Shown piece after piece: positions 8,651 to 18,932 of a stretch of DNA of 64,000 nucleotides; positions within the stretch are counted from its first letter, which is position 1; every line of letters begins with the position of its first letter. Position numbers and translations under genes: made by a program. The stretch spans positions 62,001 through 126,000 of the forward strand of contig NZ_JAGKTC010000004.1 of assembly GCF_017939625.1 (NCBI RefSeq), written 5' to 3'. The notes under the pieces are model-generated. The model saw only the letters and a program-made list of their open reading frames with translations, was not told where the DNA came from and searched no databases. Source of the DNA: Pseudoxanthomonas helianthi. GTDB lineage: Bacteria > Pseudomonadota > Gammaproteobacteria > Xanthomonadales > Xanthomonadaceae.

Positions 8651-10893
8651 GCGGCCACCACCTTGACCCGGCCGGCGCCCAGCGGCGCGGTCGCGCCGTG
8701 GCCCGACTCGATCCATGCCGTGCCCGCGGCGACACCCGCGTCCATCGCCAGCGGCAGCGTCGCGGTGCCATCGCTGGCGCCGGCCTTGACCACCTGTCCG
8801 TCGGACAGGCCCAGCGCCTGCGCGTCGGCCGGATTCAGCACGATGCGCGCGGCGAGGTTGAGCGGATGCGACTGCAACGCCTGGGCGCGACGGACCACGG
8901 CGTCGGTGCGGTAGATCGCCGCACTGACCGCCAGCTCCAGCCCTTCTCCAGCGACGGCCGGCGCGGTGGAACGCGACACGGCGACCGCGGCATTGCCGGC
9001 AATGGCCGCACGCGCACCTTCGAGGTCGGTGAACTCGAAAGCCGGCAGGCCCAGTTCGCCGCCCAGCGCGCGCAGCACGCGCCAGCCTTCGCGCGCCTCG
9101 CCCGGCAGCTTGCCGCCGGCCTGGGTGCGCTGCTCGACGCCGTCGAGGTTGGTCAGCGTGGCTTCGATTTCCGGCAGCGCGCCGATCGGCAGGATCACGT
9201 CGGCGACGCCGCGCGTCGAAGCGCAGGCGAAATGGCTGAACGCGACGACCTTGGCGCCGTTCAGCGCCTTCAGCGCGGCGGCGGTGTCGGCGAAGTCGAG
9301 GCCCGGCTCGATGCCGTACAGCACGTAGGCGCTGCGCGGCTGGGCGAATTGCGCCGCCACGTCGCGAGCCGCCGGCAGCACGCCCGCGCGGGTCAGGCCC
9401 AGCGCGTTCGCGCCCTGCGGGATGCGGCACAGCGAGGCGCCGGTCGCATTGCAGAAGTCGCGCGCGGCGGCGCGCAATTGCGCGGCCTGCGGATGGTTCT
9501 CGGCGATGCCGCCGACGATGACGACGGCGCGGTTCGCGCCCTTCGCCGCTTCGACCAGCGTCGCGTCGTTCAATGCGCCCGCCAACTGCGAAGGGGCGAC
9601 GATGCGCTTGCCTGCGATGTCGAAGGCGAAGTCGAAATCGACCGGATTGACCACGTGCACCCTGGCGCCATTGCGCACCGCCTTGCGGATGCGCTGGTGC
9701 AGCAGCGGCAGCTCATGGCGGATGTTGCTGCCGAACACGACGATGGCGTCGGCCTTCTCGATCTCGGCCAGCGGCAGGCCGAAGGCTTCGGCGGTCGCGC
9801 CGTCGCTGAAGTCGCGCTGGGCGATGCGATGGTCGAGGTTGCCGCTGCCGAGCCCGGCGGCGAGCTTGGCCAACAGGCCGCCCTCTTCGTTCGAGGCCGC
9901 CGGATGCACCAGCACCCCGAGTTCGTCGCCGCGGTGGGCGCGCAGGATTTCAGCGGCGGCGGACAGGCCTTCGGCCCAGGAGACTTCGCGCCATTCGCCG
10001 CCCGACTTCAGCAGCGGCTTCACCGCACGGTCGGACGCGTACAGGCCCTGGTGCGAGTAGCGGTCGCGGTCGGACAGCCAGCATTCGTTGACCGACTCGT
10101 TGTCGCGCGGCACGGTGCGCAGCACGTCGCCGCGGCGCAAGTGCAGGTACAGGTTGGAGCCCATCGGGTCGTGGTAGCCCAGCGATTCGCGCGCCATCAG
10201 CTCCCACGGCCGCGCCTTGAACTGGAACACCTTGTTGGTCAGCGCGCCGACCGGGCACACGTCGACCACGTTGCCGGACAGCTCGGTGGTCAGCGGCTTG
10301 CCGTCGAAGGTGCCGATCTGCAGGTTCTCGCCGCGGTACATGCCGCCCAGTTCGTAGGTGCCGGCGACTTCCGCGGTGAAGCGCACGCAGCGCGTGCACT
10401 GGATGCAGCGGGTCATCTCGGTCGCGACCAGCGGGCCGATGTCCTCGTCGGGCACGGTGCGCTTGCGTTCTTGGAAGCGGCTGACCGAACGGCCGTAGCC
10501 CAGCGACAGGTCCTGCAGTTCGCACTCGCCGCCCTGGTCGCAGATCGGGCAGTCCAGCGGATGGTTGATCAGCAGGAACTCCATCACGTTGCGTTGCGCC
10601 TTCAGCGCCTTGTCGTTGCGGGTGAACACCTTCAACCCGTCCATGACCGGCGTGGCGCAGGCCGGCGACGGCTTCGGCGCCGAGCGGCCGCCGACTTCGG
10701 TGTCGACCAGGCACATGCGGCAGTTGGCCGCGATGGCCAGCTTGTCGTGGTAGCAGAAGCGCGGGATCGGGATGCCGGCCTTGTCGGCGGCCTGGATGAT
10801 CATCGAACCCTTCGGCGCGGCCAGCTCGACCCCATCGATGAAGACGGTGACGTGGTCCGGCGGCAGGTTCGGATTGACGGGCTGTGCGCTCAC
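8647..10893 (-). CDS. nuoG: NADH-quinone oxidoreductase subunit G
   Basis: This is the large iron-sulfur subunit of the peripheral arm, with 748 aa. The N-terminal [2Fe-2S] ligands are C47, C58, C61 and C79. The His-ligated cluster is H111/C115/C118/C124, and the next [4Fe-4S] uses C163/C166/C169 and C213. A molybdopterin-oxidoreductase-like domain follows without an obvious catalytic role. The start is a GTG at 10893 sharing four bases with the nuoF stop (GTGA); translation begins [20 protein letters not shown]. Confidence 0.95.
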   Translation of the reverse strand: MSAQPVNPNLPPDHVTVFIDGVELAAPKGSMIIQAADKAGIPIPRFCYHDKLAIAANCRMCLVDTEVGGRSAPKPSPACATPVMDGLKVFTRNDKALKAQRNVMEFLLINHPLDCPICDQGGECELQDLSLGYGRSVSRFQERKRTVPDEDIGPLVATEMTRCIQCTRCVRFTAEVAGTYELGGMYRGENLQIGTFDGKPLTTELSGNVVDVCPVGALTNKVFQFKARPWELMARESLGYHDPMGSNLYLHLRRGDVLRTVPRDNESVNECWLSDRDRYSHQGLYASDRAVKPLLKSGGEWREVSWAEGLSAAAEILRAHRGDELGVLVHPAASNEEGGLLAKLAAGLGSGNLDHRIAQRDFSDGATAEAFGLPLAEIEKADAIVVFGSNIRHELPLLHQRIRKAVRNGARVHVVNPVDFDFAFDIAGKRIVAPSQLAGALNDATLVEAAKGANRAVVIVGGIAENHPQAAQLRAAARDFCNATGASLCRIPQGANALGLTRAGVLPAARDVAAQFAQPRSAYVLYGIEPGLDFADTAAALKALNGAKVVAFSHFACASTRGVADVILPIGALPEIEATLTNLDGVEQRTQAGGKLPGEAREGWRVLRALGGELGLPAFEFTDLEGARAAIAGNAAVAVSRSTAPAVAGEGLELAVSAAIYRTDAVVRRAQALQSHPLNLAARIVLNPADAQALGLSDGQVVKAGASDGTATLPLAMDAGVAAGTAWIESGHGATAPLGAGRVKVVAA

Positions 10894-12272
10894 GCGGCCA
10901 CCTTTTCGGGCTTGACCAGCGTGCCGGCGCGCTCGTCGTCGACGTAGAAGCGCTTGTTCACGATGGCGTATTCGAATTCGTGCCAGAAGTGGCGCAGGAA
11001 GCCCTGCACCGGCCACGCCGCAGCTTCGCCGAAAGCGCAGATGGTGTGGCCTTCGATCTGGCCGGCGGCCGCGCGCAGCATCTGCAGGTCGTCCAGCGTC
11101 GCCTCGAAATTGGCGATGCGGGTCAGCATGCGGTACATCCAGCCGGTGCCTTCGCGGCACGGCGTGCACTGGCCGCAGCTTTCCTTGAAGTAGAAGCGGG
11201 CGATGCGCTGGCAGGCGCGGACCATGCAGGTGGTTTCGTCCATCACCACGACCGCACCCGAGCCGAGGCCGGAGCCGGCCTTCTGGATGGCGTCGTAATC
11301 CATGGTCAGGCCCATCATGGTCTCGCCTGGCAGCACCGGCATCGACGAACCGCCTGGGATCACCGCCTTGATCTTGTGGCCGTTGCGCATGCCGCCGCAC
11401 ATTTCCAGCAGCTCGGCGAACGGCGTGCCCAGGCGGATCTCGTGGTTGCCCGGACGGGCGACGTGGCCCGACACCGAGAAGATCTTGCAGCCGCCGTTGT
11501 TCGGCTTGCCCAGCTCAAGGAACCACTGCGCGCCGTTGCGCACGATGGCCGGCACCGAAGCGTAGGTCTCGGTGTTGTTGATGGTGGTCGGCTTGCCGTA
11601 CAGGCCGAAATTGGCCGGGAACGGCGGCTTGAAGCGCGGCTGTCCCTTCTTGCCCTCCAGCGATTCCATCAGCGCGGTTTCTTCGCCGCAGATGTAGGCG
11701 CCCGCGCCCAGCGCGTTGTACAGGTCGATGTCGACGCCGCTGCCGAGGATGTCCTTGCCCAGCCAGCCGTTGGCGTAGGCCTCGCGGGTGGCTTCTTCCA
11801 GGTGCTCGAACGGCTCGTGGTGGAACTCGCCGCGCAGGTAGTTGTAGCCGACGGTCGAACCGGTCGCGTAGCACGCGATGGCCATGCCCTCGATCACCGC
11901 ATGCGGGTTGTAGCGCAGGATGTCGCGGTCCTTGGCCGTGCCCGGCTCGGATTCGTCCGAATTGCAGAGGATGTACTTCTGCATGTCGCCCTTGGGCATG
12001 AAGCTCCACTTCAGGCCGGTCGGGAAGCCTGCGCCGCCGCGGCCGCGCAGGCCGGACTGCTTGACCATCTCGACGACGTCGGCCGGCGGGATCTTCTCGG
12101 TCAGGATCTTGCGCAGCGCCTGGTAGCCGCCGGTCTTCAGGTAGTTCTCGTACGACCACGGCTTGTCGAAATGCAGCGTGGTATAGACCGCCTGGTGCTC
12201 CTTCGGCGCGGGGCCGACGGGACCATAGCCTTCCGAATAGTGCTGCCCTGAATGGGAATTCTGCCCTGCCAT
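10890..12272 (-). CDS. nuoF: NADH-quinone oxidoreductase subunit F (NADH/FMN site)
   Basis: This subunit binds NADH and FMN and accepts electrons from NADH. It has 460 aa. The FMN-binding glycine motif [10 protein letters not shown] is at residues 77-86, and the N3 [4Fe-4S] ligands are in [14 protein letters not shown] near residue 366 with a further Cys in [10 protein letters not shown] near 408. The Met at 12272 ([15 protein letters not shown]) overlaps the nuoE stop by one base. Confidence 0.97.
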   Translation of the reverse strand: MAGQNSHSGQHYSEGYGPVGPAPKEHQAVYTTLHFDKPWSYENYLKTGGYQALRKILTEKIPPADVVEMVKQSGLRGRGGAGFPTGLKWSFMPKGDMQKYILCNSDESEPGTAKDRDILRYNPHAVIEGMAIACYATGSTVGYNYLRGEFHHEPFEHLEEATREAYANGWLGKDILGSGVDIDLYNALGAGAYICGEETALMESLEGKKGQPRFKPPFPANFGLYGKPTTINNTETYASVPAIVRNGAQWFLELGKPNNGGCKIFSVSGHVARPGNHEIRLGTPFAELLEMCGGMRNGHKIKAVIPGGSSMPVLPGETMMGLTMDYDAIQKAGSGLGSGAVVVMDETTCMVRACQRIARFYFKESCGQCTPCREGTGWMYRMLTRIANFEATLDDLQMLRAAAGQIEGHTICAFGEAAAWPVQGFLRHFWHEFEYAIVNKRFYVDDERAGTLVKPEKVAA

Positions 12273-12799
12273 CACTTCAGCCCGTCCAGCAGCTCGTCCA
12301 CCTTCTCGGCGGTGAGCTTCTCGTGATAATGCCCGTTGATCACCACCACCGGCGCACCGCAGCAGGCGGCGACGCATTCCTCTTCGCGCTTCAGGTAGAC
12401 GCGGCCGTCCGCGGTGGATTCGCCCAGCTTGCAACCGAGCTTCTTCTCCGCATGCGCGACCAGGTCCTCGGCGCCGTTGAGCCAGCAGCTGATGTTGGTG
12501 CAGAAGGCGACGTTGTTGCGCCCGACCTTCTCGGTCTCGAACATCGAGTAGAACGACGCGACCTCGTAGGCCCACACCGGCGGGATCTCGAGGTACTTGG
12601 CCACCGCGGCGATGATCTCGTCGCTCAGCCAGCCGCCGTTCTGCTCCTGCGCGGCGTGCAGGCCCTGCAGCACGGCGGAACGCTTGCGGTCGGCCGGGAA
12701 CTTGGTCAGCCAGTGGTCGATGTGCGCACGCGTTTCCGCGCTGAGCACCACCAGCGGATCGACGTTGCGCGCGTTTTCGAAATTGCCCGTGGCCCTCAT
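12272..12799 (-). CDS. nuoE: NADH-quinone oxidoreductase subunit E ([2Fe-2S])
   Basis: This is a thioredoxin-like subunit carrying the off-path [2Fe-2S] cluster N1a. It has 175 aa, with ligands C100 and C105 (CTNISC) and C142 and C146 (CVAAC). The helical N-terminal part binds NuoF. The Met at 12799 overlaps the nuoD stop codon by 4 bp. Confidence 0.97.
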   Translation of the reverse strand: MRATGNFENARNVDPLVVLSAETRAHIDHWLTKFPADRKRSAVLQGLHAAQEQNGGWLSDEIIAAVAKYLEIPPVWAYEVASFYSMFETEKVGRNNVAFCTNISCWLNGAEDLVAHAEKKLGCKLGESTADGRVYLKREEECVAACCGAPVVVINGHYHEKLTAEKVDELLDGLK

Positions 12800-14103
12800 C
12801 GGTCCACCTCACCAAATACCAGGTCGTAAGTGCCGATCATCGCGACGACGTCGGCCAGGAGATGGCCGCGCACGATGGCGTCCATCGACGAAAGATGGGC
12901 GAAGCCCGGTGCGCGCAGGTGCACGCGGAACGGCTTGTTGGCGCCATCGGAAACCAGGTAGCAGCCGAACTCGCCCTTCGGCGCCTCGACCGCGGCGTAG
13001 GTCTCGCCCGCCGGCACGCAATAGCCTTCGCTGAACAGCTTGAAGTGGTGGATCAGCGCTTCCATGTCGTCCTTCATGGCCTCGCGCTTGGGCGGCGCGA
13101 CCTTGAAGTTCTCGACGATCACCGGGCCGGGGTTGGCGCGCAGCCATTTCGCGCACTGGCCGATGATGCGGATCGACTGGCGCATTTCCGCCATGCGGCA
13201 CAGGTAACGGTCGTAGCAATCGCCGTTGACGCCCACCGGCACGTCGAAATCGACTTCGGCGTACTTGGCGTAGGGCTGCTTCTTGCGCAGGTCCCACTCG
13301 ATCCCGGAACCGCGCAGCATCACGCCGGTCATGCTCCAGGCCTTGGCCAGCTCGGGGCTGATCACGCCGATGCCGACCGTACGCTGCTTCCAGATGCGGT
13401 TGTCGGTCAGCAGGGTTTCGTATTCGTCGAAGCGCTTGGGGAATTCCTCGACCATGTTGTCGATGAAGTCCAGCATGCTGCCTTCGCGCGCGGCGTTCAT
13501 GCGCTTGAGCGCATTGCCCTTGTGCCAGCGCGATTCCTTGTACTTCGGCATGTGGTCCGGCAGGTCGCGGTACACGCCGCCCGGACGGTAGTAGGTGGCG
13601 TGCATGCGCGCGCCGCTGACCGCCTCGTACAGGTCCATCAGCTCTTCGCGTTCGCGGAACGCATACAGCATCACCGCCATCGCGCCGAGGTCGAGCGCGT
13701 TGGAGCCGACCCACATCAGGTGGTTCCGCAGGCGGGTGATCTCGTCGAACATCGTGCGGATCCATTCCGCGCGCTCGGGCACCTGGATGCCCATCAGCGT
13801 CTCGATGGCGCGCACGTAGGCGTGCTCGTTGCACATCATCGACACGTAGTCGAGGCGGTCCATGTAGCCGATCGACTGGTTGAACGGCTTGGACTCGGCC
13901 AGCTTCTCGGTGCCACGGTGCAGCAGGCCCACATGCGGGTCGGCGCGGACGATGGTCTCGCCGTCCATTTCCAGGATCAGGCGCAACACGCCGTGCGCGG
14001 CCGGGTGCTGCGGGCCGAAGTTCATCGTGTAGTTGCGGATTTCCTGCTTGCTTTCGCCATCGTTGCTGGCGAAGGCTTCGCTGGACTGATGGTATTCGCT
14101 CAC
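12796..14103 (-). CDS. nuoD: NADH-quinone oxidoreductase subunit D
   Basis: This 49-kDa-type subunit helps form the quinone pocket beside NuoB. It has 435 aa, and the signatures [22 protein letters not shown] and [13 protein letters not shown] lie near the N-terminus. The start is a GTG at 14103 ([17 protein letters not shown]) overlapping the nuoC stop by four bases. nuoC and nuoD are separate genes here, unlike the fused nuoCD of E. coli. Confidence 0.96.
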   Translation of the reverse strand: MSEYHQSSEAFASNDGESKQEIRNYTMNFGPQHPAAHGVLRLILEMDGETIVRADPHVGLLHRGTEKLAESKPFNQSIGYMDRLDYVSMMCNEHAYVRAIETLMGIQVPERAEWIRTMFDEITRLRNHLMWVGSNALDLGAMAVMLYAFREREELMDLYEAVSGARMHATYYRPGGVYRDLPDHMPKYKESRWHKGNALKRMNAAREGSMLDFIDNMVEEFPKRFDEYETLLTDNRIWKQRTVGIGVISPELAKAWSMTGVMLRGSGIEWDLRKKQPYAKYAEVDFDVPVGVNGDCYDRYLCRMAEMRQSIRIIGQCAKWLRANPGPVIVENFKVAPPKREAMKDDMEALIHHFKLFSEGYCVPAGETYAAVEAPKGEFGCYLVSDGANKPFRVHLRAPGFAHLSSMDAIVRGHLLADVVAMIGTYDLVFGEVDR

Positions 14104-14858
14104 CGGCCGCCCTCCCGCTGCGCCTGTTCGCCCGCGGCGGTCGCGTAGCGCGCGTCGTCGCGGATCACCCGCGGCACGCCCACGCGCGGCTCCACCGAGG
14201 TCACCGGCTCGTACACCACGCGCTTCTTCTCCTCGTCGTAGCGCACTTCGACGTTGCCGATCAGCGGGAAATCCTTGCGGAACGGATGGCCGACGAAACC
14301 GTAGTCGGTGAGGATGCGGCGCAGGTCCGGGTGGCCTTCGAAGACGATGCCGTACAGGTCGAAGGCTTCGCGCTCGAACCAGTTCGCGCCGGGCCACAGG
14401 TCGGTGACCGAGGCGACCACCGGCACGTCGTCGTTCGGCGCGTAGCAACGCACGCGCAGGCGGCGGTTGTGCCGGTAGGAAATCAGTTGCGCGACCGCGG
14501 CGAAGCGATGGCTGGGTACCGGCACCGGCTGGATGCCGCCGGCGTTGCCGTTCTCGCCGGAGAGCGATTCGCCCCAGGCGAAGCGACCGGCGTTCTTGCC
14601 TTCGACGCCGCGCGAGAAGCCTTCCGAACTGACGTCGGAGGTATCCCACTCGTCGCTGCCGTAGCCGAGGTAATCGACTCCGCACAGGTCGCTGAGTTGT
14701 TCGAAACCGAATTCGTCGCGCAGCGCGGCGCAGGTGGCGTGCCACTGCGCGGCGGACACTTCCAGCGTGGTCTCGCCGCGCGGCAGGGCGACGTCGACCT
14801 TCGCGTCCGCGAAGCGCGCGCGCAATTGATCGGCAAAGGAAACGGTTGGCTCGGCCAT
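14100..14858 (-). CDS. nuoC: NADH-quinone oxidoreductase subunit C, with an insertion
   Basis: This is the 30-kDa-type peripheral subunit, with 252 aa. The family signature [24 protein letters not shown] is clear, followed by [13 protein letters not shown]. Between [11 protein letters not shown] and [14 protein letters not shown] there is a Gly/Ser/Asn-rich insertion of about 45 residues that is absent from shorter homologues, presumably a surface loop. It is separate from nuoD, with a 4-bp overlap. Confidence 0.96.
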   Translation of the reverse strand: MAEPTVSFADQLRARFADAKVDVALPRGETTLEVSAAQWHATCAALRDEFGFEQLSDLCGVDYLGYGSDEWDTSDVSSEGFSRGVEGKNAGRFAWGESLSGENGNAGGIQPVPVPSHRFAAVAQLISYRHNRRLRVRCYAPNDDVPVVASVTDLWPGANWFEREAFDLYGIVFEGHPDLRRILTDYGFVGHPFRKDFPLIGNVEVRYDEEKKRVVYEPVTSVEPRVGVPRVIRDDARYATAAGEQAQREGGR

Positions 14859-14877
14859 GGGGCGGGCGTGCTCCGGA

Positions 14878-15438
14878 TTACTTTTTCTTGGCGACGGTCT
14901 GGGTGCGCCAGATCTTCTTCTGCAACTGCAGGATGCCGTAGACCAGCGCTTCGGCCGTCGGCGGGCAGCCCGGCACGTAGATGTCCACCGGCACGATGCG
15001 GTCGCAGCCGCGCACCACCGAATACGAGTAGTGGTAGTAGCCGCCGCCGTTGGCGCAGCTGCCCATCGAGATGACCCACTTCGGGTCGGGCATCTGGTCG
15101 TAGACCTTGCGCAGCGCCGGGGCCATCTTGTTGACCAGGGTGCCGGCGACGATCATCACGTCGGACTGGCGCGGCGACGGGCGGAACACCACGCCATAGC
15201 GGTCCAGGTCCAGGCGCGCGGCGCCGGCGTGCATCATCTCGACCGCGCAGCAGGCGAGGCCGAAGGTCATCGGCCACATCGAGCCGGTGCGCGCCCAGTT
15301 GACCAGCGCGTCGACGCTGGTGGTCACGTAGCCCTTCTCGAGCAACGGGTTCTCGCCTTCGGGACGGAGGATGTCGTCCACCCGTCCCTGCGGGATCGGG
15401 TTGTTCATCAGGCGATCGATGGTTTGGATCACTCCCAT
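14878..15438 (-). CDS. nuoB: NADH-quinone oxidoreductase subunit B (cluster N2)
   Basis: This subunit carries N2, the last iron-sulfur cluster before quinone. It has 186 aa from [14 protein letters not shown]. The ligands are the tandem C63-C64 ([10 protein letters not shown]), C128 (GSCANGG) and C158 ([10 protein letters not shown]). The Met at 15438 lies inside the end of nuoA, a 10-bp overlap that implies coupled translation. Confidence 0.97.
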   Translation of the reverse strand: MGVIQTIDRLMNNPIPQGRVDDILRPEGENPLLEKGYVTTSVDALVNWARTGSMWPMTFGLACCAVEMMHAGAARLDLDRYGVVFRPSPRQSDVMIVAGTLVNKMAPALRKVYDQMPDPKWVISMGSCANGGGYYHYSYSVVRGCDRIVPVDIYVPGCPPTAEALVYGILQLQKKIWRTQTVAKKK

Positions 15439-15785
15439 TCGAGCGCCCCCTTCTTCCAGACGTAGATGAAGCCCAGGAACAGCATGCCCACGAACAGGGC
15501 CATGGTGATCAGGGCGCGCGGGCCGAGGTCCATGAACACCTGGGTCCACGGCACGATGAAAATGATTTCAAGATCGAAAACGATGAATTGGATCGCGATC
15601 AGGTAGTAGCGCACGTCGAACTTCATGCGCGCGTCCTCGAACGCCTCGAAGCCGCATTCGTACGGCGACAGCTTCTGCGCGTCGGGACGACGCGGGCCGA
15701 GCAGTCGGCCGACGATCATCAGCGCGATGCCGATGCCGGTGGCGACGAGCAGGAACAGCAGGGTCGGCAGGTAATTGGCCAGCAC
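15429..15785 (-). CDS. nuoA: NADH-quinone oxidoreductase subunit A
   Basis: This is the first gene of the operon: a three-helix membrane subunit of complex I of 118 aa. The conserved loop [24 protein letters not shown] contains the Cys that is exposed or hidden during the active/deactive switch in related enzymes. The start is a GTG at 15785 ([13 protein letters not shown]); no better ATG lies near. Confidence 0.95.
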   Translation of the reverse strand: MLANYLPTLLFLLVATGIGIALMIVGRLLGPRRPDAQKLSPYECGFEAFEDARMKFDVRYYLIAIQFIVFDLEIIFIVPWTQVFMDLGPRALITMALFVGMLFLGFIYVWKKGALEWE

Positions 15786-15890
15786 TCGCGGATTCTCTTA
15801 GCCGGGTCTCGTGGTCCGTCGCGCGACAGGCGTCGCCCTTCCGCTGCCCGCGTGCGGGCGAATCGTACCGGGCATTGGACCAATCATCGA

Positions 15891-15920
15891 ATTGTACCGG
15901 TTGCTGAACTTGCTAGTAAA
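15891..15920 (-). promoter_or_regulatory. Candidate sigma70 promoter for the nuo operon
   Basis: Read on the minus strand, TTTACT (15920-15915) and TACAAT (15896-15891) are spaced by 18 bp and match the -35 and -10 consensus at 4/6 and 5/6 positions. Transcription would begin about 100 nt before the nuoA GTG. It lies between the tRNA-Leu terminator and nuoA, where a promoter is expected. Confidence 0.45.
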
Positions 15921-15942
15921 CGATTACCGGCAAGAAAGACAC

Positions 15943-15968
15943 GAAAAAGCCCGCATCGCTGCGGGCCT
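15943..15968 (-). terminator. Intrinsic terminator after tRNA-Leu
   Basis: On the minus strand the stem GCCCGC-AGCGAT-GCGGGC is followed by TTTTTCGTG. It closes the tpiA-secG-tRNA transcript and isolates it from nuo. Confidence 0.8.
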
Positions 15969-15981
15969 GTTCGTTGCTGCA

Positions 15982-16066
15982 TGGTGCCCAAGAGGGGACT
16001 CGAACCCCTACGGATCTCTCCGCTACCACCTCAAGGTAGTGCGTCTACCAATTCCGCCACCTGGGC
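15982..16066 (-). tRNA. tRNA-Leu (anticodon GAG)
   Basis: The 85-nt class II tRNA runs from GCCCAGGTGGCGGAATTGG to the encoded CCA at 15982. Acceptor arms GCCCAGG and CTTGGGC pair. The anticodon loop TTGAGGT between CTACC and GGTAG gives GAG, reading CUC/CUU. GGTTCGAGTCC is the T arm, and there is a long variable arm. It lies 29 bp after secG, the same neighbourhood as leuU next to secG in E. coli. Confidence 0.97.
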
Positions 16067-16095
16067 AAAAACTTGCGAATGAAATTGTAACCGGG

Positions 16096-16509
16096 TTACT
16101 TGCCCTGCGCGGGCTGGACCGGCGCCGGTTGCGGCTGCGCGGGCGCCGGAGCGGCGGCGGCCGGTTGGGCGGGCGCGGCGACCGGGGCGGCCTTCGGCAA
16201 TTCGCCGGCGGCCGAAGGCGTGGCGGCGGGCGCACCGCCCATCACGCCGAGGTCCTGCTGCACGACCGTCGGGCGCACGCCGTGCGAGGCCTGCCAGGCC
16301 ATGAACAGGCTGATGCCGAAGAAGGCGACCGCCAGCCACTTGGTGCTCTTGGACAGGAAGTTCGATGCGCCGCGCGCGCCGAACACGGTGCCGGAAGCGC
16401 CCGCGCCGAAGCCGGAACCGGCCTGCGCGCCGGCACCGCGCTGCATCAGCACCAGGGCGATGATCGCGATCGCGACCAGCACGTAAATCACATTGAGGAT
16501 CAGCATCAT
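16096..16509 (-). CDS. secG: Preprotein translocase subunit SecG, extended C-terminal tail
   Basis: SecG is the accessory membrane subunit of SecYEG. The protein has 137 aa, with a first helix at about 2-20 (LILNVIYVLVAIAIIALVLM), the conserved QRGAGAQAGSGFGAG cytoplasmic loop and a second helix at about 57-72. From about residue 90 it continues as an Ala/Pro/Gln-rich tail of about 45 residues that the compact family members lack. A second Met directly follows the first, so the start may be one codon later. It is 11 bp after tpiA. Confidence 0.93.
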   Translation of the reverse strand: MMLILNVIYVLVAIAIIALVLMQRGAGAQAGSGFGAGASGTVFGARGASNFLSKSTKWLAVAFFGISLFMAWQASHGVRPTVVQQDLGVMGGAPAATPSAAGELPKAAPVAAPAQPAAAAPAPAQPQPAPVQPAQGK

Positions 16510-16520
16510 GTCTGTGGTTC

Positions 16521-17279
16521 TCAGGAACTTGTCGCCGCGGCGCGCGCGATGGCGAGGAAATCGGCCGCCACCAGCGAGGCGCCGCCGACCAGTCCACCAT
16601 CGACATCGGCCTGGGCGAACAGTTCCGCGGCGTTGTCGGGCTTCACGCTGCCGCCGTACAACAGCGGCAGGGAATCGGCGATTCTAGCATCGTGCGCACG
16701 GATCTGGCCACGGACGAACGCGTGCATGGCCTGGGCCTGCTCGGGACTGGCGGTGCGGCCGGTGCCGATCGCCCAGACCGGTTCGTAGGCGACCACCGCA
16801 CCGTCGAAACCCTCGACGCCCGCCAGTTCCAGCACCGGTGCCAGCTGCGCCGCGATCACCGCCTCGGCCTGCCCCGCCTCGCGTTGCTCCAGTGTCTCTC
16901 CCACGCACAGGATCGGTACCAGGCCGGCGTGGCGGGCGGCGACGAACTTCTTCGCCACCAGCTCGCTGCTCTCCTGGTGGTACTGGCGGCGTTCGGAATG
17001 GCCGACCAGGCCGTAGCGCGCGCCGACATCGACCAGCATCGCCGCCGAAACTTCGCCGGTATAGGCGCCCTTCTCGTTCGAGCTGACGTCCTGCGCGCCG
17101 AAAACGATGTCGCGGCCCTCGAAATCCTCGATCAGGTCGCCCAAGTACGGCAGCGGCGGCAGGACCAGCACTTCCACCCCCGGCAGCGGGAGACCCCCGG
17201 CGACCTCGCCCACCAGCGCGGTGGCGAATTGGCGGGTGCCATGCAATTTCCAGTTTCCGGCGACAATCTTGCGACGCAT
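16521..17279 (-). CDS. tpiA: Triosephosphate isomerase
   Basis: It interconverts dihydroxyacetone phosphate and glyceraldehyde 3-phosphate in the cytosol. The protein has 252 aa, the usual length. Catalytic residues are visible as K11 (GNWKLHG), H93 (GHSERR) and E165 (YEPVWAIGTG), and GGSVKPDN binds phosphate. The Met at 17279 (MRRKIVAGNWK) fits the family; another Met lies seven codons upstream but adds no conserved sequence. It is divergent from the SDR gene, 45 bp away. Confidence 0.97.
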   Translation of the reverse strand: MRRKIVAGNWKLHGTRQFATALVGEVAGGLPLPGVEVLVLPPLPYLGDLIEDFEGRDIVFGAQDVSSNEKGAYTGEVSAAMLVDVGARYGLVGHSERRQYHQESSELVAKKFVAARHAGLVPILCVGETLEQREAGQAEAVIAAQLAPVLELAGVEGFDGAVVAYEPVWAIGTGRTASPEQAQAMHAFVRGQIRAHDARIADSLPLLYGGSVKPDNAAELFAQADVDGGLVGGASLVAADFLAIARAAATSS

Positions 17280-17324
17280 ACGTAAGACCACTTCCATTCC
17301 ATTCGCGGCGCGCAAGGATACCCG

Positions 17325-18152
17325 ATGACCCCGCTTTCGCCTGCCCCCTCCTCCCCGACCCCCGCCGGCCATGCGCTGGTGACCGGCGCTTCCAGCGGCA
17401 TCGGTGCGGCCATCGCCCGCGAATACGCGGCGCGCGGCGTGCCGCTGATCCTGACCGCGCGGCGCGAGGATCGCCTGCAGCAGCTGGCCGACGACCTCCG
17501 CCGGCAGGTACCGGTCGAAGTGATCGCCAGCGACCTTGCCGACCCCGCCGCGCCGGCGGCGCTGGTCGAGGAAATCCATCGCCGCGGCCTGAAGGTGCGC
17601 ATCCTGGTGAACAACGCCGGCTATGGCGTGGCGGGGCGCTACCGGGTCAATGACTGGCCGACCCACGCCGCGTTCCTGCAGCTGATGATCGGCGCGGTCA
17701 GCGAGCTGATCTGGCGCCTGCTGCCCGATCTTCGCGAAAGCGGCCACGGGCGCATCGTCAACGTGTCCTCGGTCGCCGGACTGGTGCCTGGCGCGGATGG
17801 GCAGACGCTGTACGCGCCGGTAAAGGCGTACATGGTCAAGCTGAGCGAATCGTTGCACCTGGAGAACCTCGACCGCGGCGTCAACGTCACCGCGCTGTGC
17901 CCCGGCTTCACCCTTTCCGAATTCCACGACGTGACCGGCACGCGCGGCATGATGGACAAGCTGCCCGGATGGATCTGGCTGCAGGCCGGCGACGTGGCGC
18001 GCGCCGGCATCGACGCGGCCGAACGCGGACAGGTGGTCTGCGTGCCCGGGTGGCGCTACAAGTTGCTGGTGTTCGTCGCCAAGCACCTGCCGGAATCGTG
18101 GCTGCTGGGACTGATGAAGCGCAATTCGAAGAAATACCGCAAGGTCGACTGA
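17325..18152 (+). CDS. Short-chain dehydrogenase/reductase
   Basis: This is an NAD(P)(H)-dependent classical SDR of 275 aa. The cofactor motif TGASSGIG is at residues 20-27 and NNAG at 96-99. The catalytic set is S148/S149, Y163 and K167 (YAPVK). The C-terminus WRYKLLVFVAKHLPESWLLGLM looks membrane-associating. The substrate cannot be told. It is followed after 12 bp by the 2OG-type gene, probably one transcript. Confidence 0.9.
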   Translation: MTPLSPAPSSPTPAGHALVTGASSGIGAAIAREYAARGVPLILTARREDRLQQLADDLRRQVPVEVIASDLADPAAPAALVEEIHRRGLKVRILVNNAGYGVAGRYRVNDWPTHAAFLQLMIGAVSELIWRLLPDLRESGHGRIVNVSSVAGLVPGADGQTLYAPVKAYMVKLSESLHLENLDRGVNVTALCPGFTLSEFHDVTGTRGMMDKLPGWIWLQAGDVARAGIDAAERGQVVCVPGWRYKLLVFVAKHLPESWLLGLMKRNSKKYRKVD

Positions 18153-18164
18153 TACATTCGTCGC

Positions 18165-18839
18165 ATGAGCTTCCAGCCCCCACGCCTGCCGACCCTGCCC
18201 TATCGCAAGCCGACCGAAGGCCGCGACTACTGGCTGTTCGACGACGTATTGCCCGATCCTGGCGCGGTGCGCGCGCGTTGCCTTGCGCGCACCGACTGGG
18301 TCGAAGGCTATCCGTACAAGCCGGAGAGCTGGCCGGGCCTGCGCGTGCTGCCGGGCCTGCTCGATGACGAACTGGCGAAGGTCGAAGCGCTGGTGAAACA
18401 GGCCACCGGCGCGAAACGGCTGTGGGTGGAAACCGCGCCCGACGGCGCGCAGCTCAACCACAACTGCGTGCAGGTGGTCGGCATCGACGAATGCGAACCG
18501 CGCCCGCATACCGATTCGCGCAAGCTGTGCCGCTATGCGGCGGTGCTGTACCTGAATCCCGACGTGCCCGATTCCTGCGGCACCAGCTTCTACCGCCAGC
18601 GCCTGCCCGGTGGCGGGCGCGGCGGCAACGTGGTGATGCCGCCGCACACGAACCTGGTCGAAGCCCTGGGCACGCGTTTCGTGTCGCCGGCCTCGTTCGT
18701 CGAGGATGTGGCGATCGAACACCGCTGCAACCGCCTGTTGCTGTACCAGAGCAACCTGATCCACAGCGCCAGCGGCTACTGGGGCCGCAGCCTGGAAGAG
18801 AAGCGGATGGCGGCGGTGTTTTTCTGGATGGCCGGGTAA
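18165..18839 (+). CDS. Putative Fe(II)/2OG-type oxygenase-like protein (DUF6445-like)
   Basis: This is a 224-aa soluble protein. The facial-triad pattern H115-x-D117 (RPHTDSRKLCRYAAVLYLN) and a distal H200 (LLYQSNLIHSASGYWG), followed by an Arg-containing strand, match the double-stranded beta-helix fold of Fe(II)/2-oxoglutarate enzymes. The whole protein resembles the family I know as DUF6445, an assignment from memory. No substrate is evident. Confidence 0.7.
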   Translation: MSFQPPRLPTLPYRKPTEGRDYWLFDDVLPDPGAVRARCLARTDWVEGYPYKPESWPGLRVLPGLLDDELAKVEALVKQATGAKRLWVETAPDGAQLNHNCVQVVGIDECEPRPHTDSRKLCRYAAVLYLNPDVPDSCGTSFYRQRLPGGGRGGNVVMPPHTNLVEALGTRFVSPASFVEDVAIEHRCNRLLLYQSNLIHSASGYWGRSLEEKRMAAVFFWMAG

Positions 18840-18932
18840 CCGCGACAAGGATTTCCCGACTCGTCACCTCCACTTCACCTTGGCTTTCGTCGGCGCAAGC
18901 GAGGCTTGTCGTACGGCCGAGCGGGAAGCCTC

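Noticed and set aside
17297..18848. Upstream extension of the TpiA frame across the SDR and DUF6445-like genes
   Set aside because: Only the part from 17279 matches triosephosphate isomerase; the rest is antisense to two recognisable genes.
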